From positions 1 to 17,485 of the forward strand of contig JFHB01000359.1 of the NCBI GenBank assembly GCA_000729835.1: 17,485 nt of DNA. The letters are read 5' to 3'. Shown here one piece after another: positions 7,760 to 16,790 of this stretch. The notes beneath the pieces were generated by a model. It was not told where the DNA came from, ran no database searches, and saw nothing but the letters and a program-made list of their open reading frames with translations. The position numbers and the translations under genes are program-made. Source of the DNA: Atkinsonella hypoxylon (taxonomy: Eukaryota; Ascomycota; Sordariomycetes; Hypocreales; Clavicipitaceae). Each line of letters opens with the position of its first letter. Position 1 is the stretch's first letter.

Positions 7760-10700
7760 AGTAATAAAAACCCGAATTTGTTTATAATTCCTGCGCAGTT
7801 ATAGTTATATAGATTAGGATTTAAGATCTAAGCTTTATATAATATAGAAGCAAACATTTCGTTGCTAGTTAGCCGCTAAGTAGCTAAGTAAGCTAAGAAG
7901 TTATTAGAATAGGTTCTTAAGAAGCTGTTAACGCCTATATCTCTATCTAATTATTGCAATTAAAGTGCTAGAAAAGTTACTATTGAAAATAATAGGGATT
8001 ACAGGACTAGATATCTAAGAGGGTAGTGGTCTCTTAGATTTAGCACCTGTAATTGCTCCTAGCAATTATCACGTAGTGGAAGCAGCAGCGGCCTAAATTA
8101 AGCTGTAGTGTATAGTACTAGATCACGTAGAGGCAATAGATAACTGTAATAGTGGTATCTTTATATTAAGAGCGCTGTAACGAATAAGTTAGTAAGGGTA
8201 GGATCTTAAATCTTTCTAGTTCCTTATAGACCCTCTAACTATATTAGCAGGCTGTAGTCGCTAGAAGGGGCTTGTAGGCTACTTTATAATTTCCGCAAAA
8301 AGATTTACTATATAAAAACAAAAAAATCAACTTACAGCTATACAAACGAGACGCCTATATGCACAATTTAATAAATTCTACTAATAACAAGCAACCCTTA
8401 TAAGCAACTCTATCCAACAATTATACTATTAGATAGCCCTAATTCTTAGCTTTTAAATAGTATACTTCTTAAATTTCTACTATTGCTAGTTGTAGAGAAA
8501 ATCGCAGTTAAAGTTGACTATAGGTTAGGCAACTTTGCCTTAGTCGATTCTAGATGTTTCGCATCTAGTAACAGCGATATCTCTACTAAAAATTAACGTA
8601 ACAAGACCTAATGAGGGTCACGTGATAGAGCAACTAGTAGGCATAAAAATAGGCTATACAGGGTAGCTTATTTTTAACAGTTACTTATTTAATTAAAGGA
8701 ATAATAGAGCTAAACAGATAACGATTTATTAAGCAGAAGTTCTATATTGCTAATATAGGTTATAATGTGTTTATTAGTTAAGAGTAGCTAGCAGCCTAGG
8801 ATGTTTAGTTATATCCCTAAAGCAAGAGAATTATATAGTTAAAGAATTAACCTAACAATGTAAAGTTCTTATTAGCTATAATGCTAAACCTATAAGAGAA
8901 GAAAGTTAATTCTATAGTTTAGAAAGATACTTTATAATATAACTAAAGAATAAATAATTAAATTAATTAGGAAAAGCATTTAATCTATTAGATCCTAAAA
9001 CGCTTAAATCCCTAGAAAGAGGTTACTTTAACTCTAAAGGAAGATTTAACTAAACCTCTAGTTAATATAAAGGAGCTATAAGCTTAAATTAAAGCTAACC
9101 CCTATTAATTATAATAGAAGAAGTTATAGATACCTAATAAAGCTATTGCCTTTATTAATTAAATAGTCTTACTTCCTATAGTTAGTCTTTAAGCCCTTAG
9201 AGTATAAGTACAGTAGAAGATATATATAAGTAAAACTATTCTCTTCTATAAGAATAAGGACCTAGAGTACATTAAGTTAGTAAGAAAGTTAATTCCTTTA
9301 TAGTTAGTATATTTAGAAGAATTCTTTTTAAAGAAAGCTGCTGCAGTATTACTACTTAGCTGCTTTAGTTATAATATTATATTAGAATTAGCTAAACTAT
9401 TATTAAGTTCCTCTTCTATATATAGAACCCCTCTTAAATGCCTTCCCTTAGAAAAGAAAGCTATTAAAGAACTATTAAAAGCTAGATTAATTAAACTCTA
9501 TATAGCTAATAAACCTACATTAAATGTTTTTGCTCTAAAACCTTACTCTAGTAAGAGGCGTTTCTGCTAAGATTATTAATAGATTAATAACTTCCTAAAG
9601 CCTTAATTAGTTCCTACTTTAGATATTAAAGAAACTATTGCTAATTGCTAATAAGCTAAAAGAATAAGTAAGATTAATATTATTAGAGCTTTTAATTAGA
9701 TATTAATTAAAGTAGACTCTTAATACCTAACTGCCTTTTAAACTTACTAAGGAACGTTTTAGTAGAAAGTACTTCCCTTTAGATTAAAAGTTAAACTAAT
9801 CTAGTAGCAGTTATTTATTAACGCTTAACTTAATAAATTACTTAACCTCTTTATTAGTGCTTATATTAATAATATTTTAATCTATATAGATAATAAAGTA
9901 GAAGAGGTTTATTAGTCTTAAGTTAAAGAAGTTATTTATTAATTATATAAAGCTAATCTTTAAGGTAATATTAAGAAATTCTAGTTTAATATAAAAAGTA
10001 TTAACTACTTAAGTGTAATAATTAAAGTTAGAAAAGGTATATAAATTAATCTAGCTAAGATTAAAGCTATTACTAACTAAAAGATTAAAGATCTAACTTC
10101 TAAGACTACACTAAGATTCTTCCTTAAGTTATATAATTACATTTATATATTTTACAGTTACTTTAGTAATATAGTAGAACTACTAAATTGCTTGCTTAAG
10201 AAAGATATAACCTTTATTATTAAACTAAAATAACAATAAGTATTTAATCTAATAAAGAAGTTAGCTACTTAAGCACCTATACTAGCTTTCTTTTAACCTA
10301 GTAGGAAAACCTAAGTAGAGACTAATACTTCTTATAACACTATAGAAGAAGTAATTATATAGTTATAAGACAACAATAAATAGAAACCTATTAGATACTT
10401 TAGTAAGACTTTAACACTAGCAGAATAAGCTTATTCTATCTAGGATTAAGAAATATTAGCTGTAGTTTAAACGTTATAGTACTTTAAACCTAAGCTGCTT
10501 AGTACTTAATTCTTTATTATTACTAATTACTAAGTGCTATTATATTAGTCCACTAAGAGGCTACTGTTAATGTATTAAGTTAGATAGGTTAATTTCCTTA
10601 CTAACTTTAATATTACTTTTTAGTATTAAAAGGGAAAGAATAATATTGTTACTAATGCTCTATTAAGGAAGACTATTAATACTTCTACTATTAAAGCCTA

Positions 10701-12318
10701 AGAAGCTTTAGACTAAACCTTTAAGATAATACTGCTTAATTAAATTAATAATATAACAATATTAAGTGTATAAAGGAGACTTTAAGGAGTAAACCTAGTA
10801 GACTTAATTGTTAAAGAAAATAAAGAATAAGGTCTAGGTTTCTATAATAGAAAGCTAGTAGTTCTAGTTTAAACTAGTAATAGAAAGATCTTTTTATATA
10901 TAGTATTAATTTATAAAGCTTATATATTACCTATTTTTGCCTATAGAGGTTAATATAAAACAATTAATCTTATTAAAAGGCAATATTAGTAGTAAGGAAT
11001 AAACTACAATATTTAAACCTTTATAAAGAATTATCTAGACTATAACTGCAATAAACCTTACTATAATAAGACTCTAGGCTTATTACACTCTCTACTAGTA
11101 CTAAATAAAGTATAGAAGTAGGTAGTTATTAATAGTAAGGATATACCTCTAGATAAATTTAGCTATAACTATATCTAGGTGTTTATTTGCAAATTTAGTT
11201 GCTTAATAGCTACTCTTCTAGGCTATAAGATAGATACAGCAGAAAAGATTGTATAATAGTATTATTGATATATATACTATTTCCTTAGCTTGCTTAGTGT
11301 TTAGATTAGCAATAATACTAGCCCTTTTATATTAGAATTCTTAGAAACAATTAATAAGCTAACTAGTATAAAACATTACTATAGAAGTTCTCTACACCTA
11401 TAAACCTAGGGAGCTATAGAAATTATAAATTAGGAATTAGATTAAAAGCTAAGATTCTATATTAATTAGTATTAAAAATAGTAAAGTGTTTACCTTTCTG
11501 CTTTAAACTTTATATATAACGTTTTATAGCACTTATTATTAAATATATATTCTCTTTAGGTATTATTAGGTTAACTACTATAGAATCTATTAGCATTAAA
11601 TAATAAACTATTTAATCTTGTTAATTTAGAAAGAGCATAAGCTGCTTAAAATATTATTATATAAATAAAGGAGGTATAAAACCTTATATAGCAAAATATA
11701 GTTAAAGCCTAGAAGGTATAAGAGAACTAAGCTAATTAGAAAAGAAGAGAAGTTAACTTTAATATAGGCAATAAAGTCTATATATAGAAGAAAGGCTTTA
11801 TAACTTTAGCTCTAACTACTTAACTAGATTCTTAATATATTAGTCTATAGTTAATAATTAAAAAGAGAGGCTATAGCTTTATCTTAGATATTCTAGACTA
11901 GTTTAAAGGGTCTCCGTTGTTTTATATAGATAGACTACAGAAAGCACTAATTAATCTATTGCCTTAGCAGCTAATTACACTAAAGAAACTACAAGAAATC
12001 TAGGGCTAAATAGAGTATAAAGTTAACTAGGTACTAGCCTTTAGATTAAAAGGTTAGAATAAGACCTTAGAATATTAGGTTAGTTAGAAAGGTTACAACC
12101 TAGATAATTAATAGTATTTAGCGAGGAATTTAGCTAATGTAGTAGCAGCCTTAGTTAAATTTCACAAGAAATATCTAGATGCTGTAGGACCACTAGTAAG
12201 ACTATAGAAATAGTTAGTTGCAGCTGCTAATAATAAAGCTATAGTAGAACACAATAATAACAATATAGCTGCTAAGGATGCTATAATAAAGAGGAAAAGA
12301 CCTATACAATATAGGTAA
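7760..12318 (+). pseudogene. Gypsy pol remnant: protease, RT, RNase H, integrase, chromodomain
   Basis: One frame (allowing for the 704 bp insertion at 7981-8684) runs to TAA 12316-12318. The protease starts around 7830; its catalytic Asp-Thr-Gly reads Asn-Ile-Glu at 7841-7849. Reverse transcriptase keeps FCxDY near 9562, but the YxDD box reads YINN at 9862-9873, so both catalytic Asp are Asn. RNase H reads VETNTS at about 10315-10332 with Asp to Asn. Integrase core similarity lies at about 11150-11480. A chromodomain-like end (LEYQVS then KGY) lies at about 12010-12190; such modules in chromoviruses direct integration to marked chromatin. Stops are almost all TAA/TAG; I saw one TGA at 11266. 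Expression of an enzyme is not possible. Confidence 0.88.
7981..8679 (+). mobile_element. Family B solo LTR nested in the Gypsy protease region
   Basis: 699 bp element flanked by the perfect duplication GTTAC (7976-7980 and 8680-8684). It starts TATTGAAAATAA and ends TTATTTTTAACA; these ends are imperfect inverted repeats (10 of 12), and TATTG may be a mutated TGTTG. A second copy at 14105-14811 has the same ends with a different 5 bp duplication, which fixes the boundaries. No coding sequence lies inside and a TATATAAAAA tract occurs near 8311, so a solo LTR fits best. It is less AT-rich than its host, consistent with a later insertion. It splits the protease frame between the DTG-equivalent site and the RT. 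Confidence 0.88.
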
Positions 12319-12350
12319 AACCTTCAATATTGTTTAACAATATTAGGTTT

Positions 12351-12362
12351 AAAAGGGGGTAG
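12351..12362 (+). other. Polypurine tract of the Gypsy element
   Basis: AAAAGGGGGTAG sits immediately before the right LTR (12363). In LTR retrotransposons this tract primes plus-strand DNA synthesis. Its location confirms the plus orientation and the LTR boundary. Confidence 0.8.
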
Positions 12363-12693
12363 TGTAACAGTTATAAGCCCTTAGTACAATGCCTTATTAT
12401 TATTTGTTACCTTAATGTTTAAATGTTCTAAGTTAGCTACTCTATTAGTGCTAGCTTAGTAGAGCCTTAATCCTTCAGTAAAACCTTAGACTGTTGTAGA
12501 ACAACGTTAGACTAGCAGATGCACTAAATGTAGCTCTACTTTAGGTTGTTAGCTCCACTAGGGTCCGTTGATCTTGTAGCCCTTAAGCACCTACAGAGGC
12601 TTTGCCTCCTTTTTCCTCCTTTCCTCTCCATCTTAGAGTCTTCGTTGATAGAGCCTAAATAGACCATTTAATCTTTCCTTAATGGCCGTGACA
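12363..12693 (+). repeat. 3' LTR of the Gypsy element
   Basis: 331 bp, starting TGTAACAG and ending GTGACA, followed by the CAGAG duplication at 12694-12698. Its first 134 bases carry the mutated A/T state at every difference from the left LTR, and from offset 139 to the end it carries the G/C state. The polarity is the mirror image of the left LTR. Confidence 0.93.
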
Positions 12694-12698
12694 CAGAG

Positions 12699-12905
12699 CA
12701 CGCATGTTAATTATAATAAGGAATCACATAGAGCGAGATGTTTAACGGTATATGCTGTTAAATAATAGTAGATAAGTAGATTAAATAGTAGATTAAATTA
12801 GAAGATAAATATTATTATAGCTTAAGTATTAAATATACACAAAAAGAGCTAGATGTATTAAAGAGTGAAAGGTTAAGTATTATAAGTATTGGAATCGTTA
12901 TAACC
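12699..12905 (-). repeat. Family A repeat, copy 3, right part (truncated)
   Basis: Continues the family A sequence interrupted at 6016: an inverted copy with a CACGCATGTTAA segment (CACACGTTAAG in copy 2), GTTAAATAATAGTAGATAAG, and the helical-tail-like region to about 12905. Similarity to the other copies stops there, so the TGTTGCGG end is missing. About 75 bp without recognisable features follow before the next LTR-like block. Confidence 0.65.
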
Positions 12906-12980
12906 CTATCCAGCGATTCCGGCTCGTACGTAGATGGATACAACCGCTGATTAGTTATATCTATATATTAGTCTCTATAA

Positions 12981-13421
12981 TGGACTGGCCTAGTAGCTGC
13001 TGCTAACTAGCGTCTATAGTGAGAACTATAATTATAGAGAGAGAAAAGAGAGAGAGAGTAAAGACCTCTCTCTATCCTCTAGGCTATATACTAAAGAAGA
13101 AGGGTAGACTCTTTCCTCTATATATCCCCTTTATTCTACACTCTATAACTAAGGTCCTTTCTAATAAGCTTAGCTAAGCCTTAGCTAACTTCTAAACTAA
13201 TATAGTCTATCTTTATTTCTCTTTCTATATAGGTATATTCTCTTCTTTACTATCCCTTAACTACTATTCTCTCTATATAGTGCCTAGTAAAGTTCTAGTT
13301 AACCTATAGTTAAGTACAGTTTACTTCTATTCTACTACTTATAAGGGTACTCCCTTCTCTCTCTCTAGCCCCCCTTTTAACTCTATATAAAGACTTAAGC
13401 TTAAGGCTTAAGTCTATAATA
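12981..13421 (+). repeat. LTR-like block related to the LTR at 15502-16013, opposite orientation
   Basis: Starts TGGACTGGCCTAGTAGCTGC and matches the reverse complement of 15507-15819 across CTAACTAGCGTCTATA and GAACTATAATTATAGAGAG. It ends AGTCTATAATA, where the other copy has AGTCCATAACA. It is longer than its partner segment, partly from an extra diverged duplication around 13140-13310 (repeats of AGCTAAG/CCTAGTAAAG and TCTTCTAACT-type tracts). TATATAAAG near 13384, followed by CTTAAGCTTAAG, is a likely LTR promoter. The part matching 15820-16013 is absent or diverged upstream. An AG-rich tract lies at 13037-13062. Confidence 0.6.
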
Positions 13422-13548
13422 TACTCTCTTTCCCCTCCTTCTCTTCCTTCTAGACTTAAGGCCTCTCTATAATATATCTTAACTGCTAGTTACTAATTGT
13501 AGTTATTTACTCTCCCCCCCTCCTTTCTCTCTTTAGGAATAGCTATTG

Positions 13549-14039
13549 TGTTGCGGCGGGGTTACCCCCTTGCGATGTCATATTAGCTTTGTAGGGAATG
13601 CTATATGCAGATTTTCCTTATAAGAGTGTGCATCGCCTAGACATATAAAATAGTTTCAAGAGGTATAGAGAGACTTTTTATAAGCAGCTTTTGCTAGCTT
13701 CTTTTAGGCTTTTACTGTATTAATTAATTAATATCTTTTGCTCTATTTTAATTTACAACATTTAATACGTAAGAATTCTTATTTTATTACTTCTAGTGCT
13801 TATCTTAACACTTTAATACATTTAGCTCTTTTTTACGTATATATATCTTTTAAGCTACAGCTAATATTTTATTTTTGCCTTTTTAGACTTTTTAATCTTC
13901 TTACCTACTATTATTTAATAGTGTATACTAATAAATATCTTGCTCTTTTCCAATTCTCTTCGCTCTTAATATACACTGCATTGCTACTTATTTTAGTGTA
14001 GGCTGTATAGTTATTTAGGGGTTTAGTTTTGAGTCAACA
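13549..14039 (+). repeat. Family A repeat, copy 4
   Basis: 491 bp from TGTTGCGGCGGGGTTACCCC to GAGTCAACA, the best preserved left end of the family. It has a single terminus. The 263 bp frame inside it (13738-14001) is a low-complexity shadow of the AT-rich repeat, not a gene. It abuts the minus-strand Copia fragment at 14042. CTAT occurs on both sides (13543-13546 and 14042-14045), too short to accept as a target duplication. Confidence 0.75.
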
Positions 14040-14104
14040 AACTATATTAGTGTAGAATATAGGAACAAAGGCAACCTATTGAAGCTGGAAGAGTCCTTTG
14101 TTGG

Positions 14105-14811
14105 TATTGAAAATAATAGGGATTACAGGACTAGATATCTAAGAGGGTAGTGGTCCTCTTAGATTACTACCTGTAATTGCTCCGAGCAATTGTCACGTAG
14201 TAGAAGTAGCAGCAGCCTAAATCAAGCTGTAGTATATAGTATAAATCACGTAGAATGTATAGATAACTATAATAATAATAGTATCTTATATTGAGAGCGC
14301 TGTAACGAACTTAGTAAGAGTAGAATCTTAAATTTTTCTAGTCCCTTATAGACCTACTAACTATATTAGCAGGCAGTTGCTACTAGAAGGGGCTTGTAGG
14401 CTACTTTATAATTTCCGCAAAAATATTTACTATATAAAAACAAAAAAATCAACTTATAGCTATATAAGTGAGACGCTTACGTGTATAATTTAACAATTTC
14501 CACTAATAACTAATAACCCTTATAAGCAACTCTATCTAACAATTATACCATTAAATAGCCCTAATTCTTAGCTTTTAAATAGTATACTTCTTGAATTTCT
14601 ACTATTGCTAGTTGTAGAGAAAATCGCTGTTAAAGTTGACTATAGGTTAGGTAACTTTGCCTTAGTCGAATCTAGATATTTATATCTAGTAATAACGATA
14701 TCTCTACTAAAAATCAACGTAACAAGACCTAGTAAGAGTCACGTAATATAGCAACTAACAGGCAACTAGTAAGTATAAAAATAGGCTATGCAGGGTAGCT
14801 TATTTTTAACA
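14105..14811 (+). mobile_element. Family B solo LTR nested in the Copia protease
   Basis: 707 bp copy of the element at 7981-8679, with the same ends (TATTGAAAATAA and TTATTTTTAACA) and a perfect GTTGG duplication (14100-14104 and 14812-14816). Removing it with one GTTGG restores the Copia protease frame across the junction (IRT then NKG on the minus strand). It has a TATATAAAAA tract near 14431. Confidence 0.9.
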
Positions 14812-15836
14812 GTTGGTTCTAATAAGAACGTGGCCGTATCCTAGAATAGGAAGGTTGGAATCTCCAGCGAAGATCTGTTGTGTTGTTATGGCTTCCTTAT
14901 AATCTAATAACCTATCTAGGTTATTAGTTATATAGATATTGGAGCCAGAATCGAGAATCCAGGAATCCCTTAGAGGATAAGGGGTATTTAAATTGCTGAA
15001 CGAAGATAGATTAGCAAAGGCAGAACTAATAACTAGATTTACTAGAGAGGATCCCTTAGGAAGAACGTTGTTGCTAATAGATAGGTTTTCTCTCTTTAGT
15101 GTATATATAACCTTCTTATTAGTCTTATCGTTTTTAAGCTTTTATTAGATAGAATTAACGGTCTTCTCATTAGGTTTCTAGTCTTTTAGTCTGTTGTTGC
15201 TCACTAAGTAATAATACTTAATATACTTATAAGACTTTCTACACAAGCATATAGGATTTATGTTCAAATTTAATAGATTTAGCTGTTTTAAAGAAGAAAA
15301 GAAAGAGGAAGAAGAAGTCTTTTAGTTCTAGTAAGAGATAAAGGATCCGTTATTGTTAGCCTTTATTTAGCTTTTAAAAAGATCCGCAATTTAGTGGCTA
15401 TTTAGTATCTTTTCCTTCTAATTTAGCTTATTAGAGATAGATTTATCTCTAATTCTGTTGTGCTAGTAGGTCGAAAAGGAAGGGTTAATTTACTAAATAG
15501 CTGTTATGGACTCGAGCCTTAGGCTTAGGTCTTTCAGTAGAGGGAGGACAGTAGGAGAGGGACAGAGATTTATATAGGTAAAGGGATAGAAGCAGGCTAT
15601 ATTTATCTAGAGGTTAGCTAGACTTTACTAGGCCCTAGAGAGAGAACCTTAGCTATAGAGCACGTGCTAAAAGGGGCTCCTAAGGGGATAGACCTACCCC
15701 TAGATATATAGTATAGGGGCATAGGGAGACTTCTAGTTCCTTCTCTCTTCCCCCTTTCCTCTCTATAATTATAGTTCTCATTATAGACGCTAGTTAGTAG
15801 CAGCCACTAGGCCAGTCCATTACATACTATAATCAT

Positions 15837-16013
15837 TATATAACAGACTAGGTCTTTGACCTAGTCTTGTAATATAGATGCCAATTGTACAGAGTTGTGT
15901 GACTTGTACAATACGTATCCTTTTGCCATAGGGGGCATCGGGCGGGGATTGGGCTAACACCCACATAGAGTGCGCAGGTATCCGCTATGGCCCAATTGGG
16001 CCACTCTATGACA
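15837..16013. repeat. 177 bp direct repeat, copy 1
   Basis: Matches 16221-16397 at 174 of 177 positions by my count; the three differences are all transitions. It begins TATATAACAG and ends CTCTATGACA. It contains a perfect 9 bp hairpin (GACTAGGTC, TTT, GACCTAGTC at 15846-15866), a 16 bp palindrome TGGCCCAATTGGGCCA (15988-16003), and a GCCATAG/CTATGGC inverted pair. It is interpreted as part of the LTR at 15502-16013. Confidence 0.9.
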
Positions 16014-16220
16014 TTTGTATAAGTCACCTTAAGATTACAGGTTTAAACCAGTGCGGGAACAGCTTTTAATAGGACAGGTAGGCATTAAGTCCTATTAGGC
16101 AGCGGGGGGTTCAACCTGGGCTAACAAGGCAATAGATCCTTAGGGGGTGCGTGGTATTACAACTAGCTCCTAGCTGATAAAGGTGGGAAAAGAGAGAGAG
16201 ACTGGGCGTAACAGGGGAGC

Positions 16221-16397
16221 TATATAACAGACTAGGTCTTTGACCTAGTCTTGTAATATAGATGCCAATTGTACAGAGTTGTGTGACTTGTACAATACGT
16301 ATCCTTTTGCCATAGGGGGCATCGGGCGGGGATTGGGCTAACACCTACATAGAGTGCGCAGGCATCCGCTATGGCCCAATTGGGCCACTCTATAACA
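16221..16397. repeat. 177 bp direct repeat, copy 2 (truncated LTR)
   Basis: Second copy of the unit at 15837-16013, offset by 384 bp, with the same hairpin (16230-16250) and 16 bp palindrome (16372-16387). It ends ATAACA beside the ATAGC duplication. Sequence similarity to the longer LTR stops at 16221, where the internal remnant begins, so the rest of this LTR has been deleted. Confidence 0.9.
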
Positions 16398-16625
16398 ATA
16401 GCATTAAGGAAGTTTAAAGTTAGCTAAAGATTGTAGGTATCTAGAAGATTAATTTGCTATACTTCTAAGAGCACCTTCTTAAAGGATATAACAAATTCCT
16501 TTATCTTAGTTCTAGAGAGACTCTTTAATACTAATTTATATTAAGAGAGTACTTCTTTTTTGTTGTTCTAAGATATTAGCTTTAATTATTGTTAAAGAAG
16601 AAGGAGCTGCCTAGAGATATTATGT

Positions 16626-16790
16626 TGTTAAAAATAAGCTACCCTGTATAGCCTATTTTTATGCTTGCTAGTTGCCTGTTAGTTGCTATATCACGTGACC
16701 TTTACTAGGTCTTGTTACGTTGATTTTTGGTAGAGATATCGTTGTTACTAAATGCAAACATCTAGATTCAACTAAGGTAAAGTTGCCTAA
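16626..16790 (-). repeat. Family B LTR, partial tandem copy
   Basis: Begins TGTTAAAAATAAGCTACCCT, the reverse complement of the family B 3' end, and runs 165 bp before a second, almost complete copy starts at 16791 with the same bases. The two match closely over this length, so this is a tandem partial duplication, from unequal exchange or an internally deleted two-LTR element. Its outer edge joins Copia gag at 16625. Confidence 0.88.

Larger units (their letters stand above)
6017..12693 (+). mobile_element. Chromodomain-type Ty3/Gypsy LTR retrotransposon, RIP-inactivated
   Basis: A complete element: 331 bp LTRs starting TG, the right one ending CA, flanked by a perfect 5 bp duplication CAGAG (6012-6016 and 12694-12698), with a polypurine tract before the right LTR. 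It spans 6677 bp, or 5973 bp without the nested solo LTR at 7981-8679 and its duplicated GTTAC. Gene order is gag with zinc knuckle, protease, reverse transcriptase, RNase H, integrase, chromodomain, which defines Ty3/Gypsy chromoviruses. Coding frames are riddled with TAA and TAG. Stops and active-site changes fit C-to-T or G-to-A mutation, and pol keeps one frame from the nested insertion to 12318, so damage is by point mutation rather than indels. It cannot encode working proteins. Confidence 0.95.
15502..16397. mobile_element. Internally deleted LTR element nested in Copia gag
   Basis: 896 bp insertion flanked by the perfect 5 bp duplication ATAGC (15497-15501 and 16398-16402), with ends TGTTAT...ATAACA. 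It comprises a full-length LTR (15502-16013, 512 bp), 207 bp of internal sequence (16014-16220), and a 177 bp LTR end (16221-16397) identical to 15837-16013 except for three transitions. No coding sequence survives. A TATATAAAT box on the minus strand (near 15567-15575) suggests minus orientation, making 15502-16013 the 3' LTR and 16221-16397 the truncated 5' LTR; this is not certain. The 16014-16397 part is GC-rich and largely free of RIP damage. Confidence 0.8.
14042..16625 (-). pseudogene. Ty1/Copia Gag-protease fragment, interrupted by two insertions
   Basis: Minus-strand pieces at 16625-16398, 15501-14817 and 14104-14042. Joined across the two insertions with one copy of each target duplication, they form one frame with only RIP-like stops. 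The first piece resembles Copia Gag (UBN2-type) and continues into the second. A decayed zinc knuckle reads CLCRKSYKYIKYYY at about 15256-15215, with a His and a Cys now Tyr. The protease motif WILDSGSN is intact at about 14961-14938. The last piece ends in a VAFVP motif followed by FYTNI, which usually marks the end of the Copia protease. Integrase, RT and RNase H are absent. It is less damaged than the Gypsy element. Confidence 0.82.

Noticed and set aside
13738..14001. 87-codon plus-strand hydrophobic ORF, possible membrane protein
   Set aside because: Low-complexity Leu/Ile/Tyr-rich reading through AT-rich family A copy 4; not open in the other copies.
16014..16220. Possible tRNA or SINE promoter (GGTTCAACCTG resembling a B box; GGTTTAAACC)
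   Set aside because: No matching A box at the right spacing and no cloverleaf fold that I could draw; more simply the internal remnant of an LTR element.
16111..16344. 77-codon minus-strand ORF
   Set aside because: Runs across the junction of the LTR remnant and the 177 bp repeat; no protein character.
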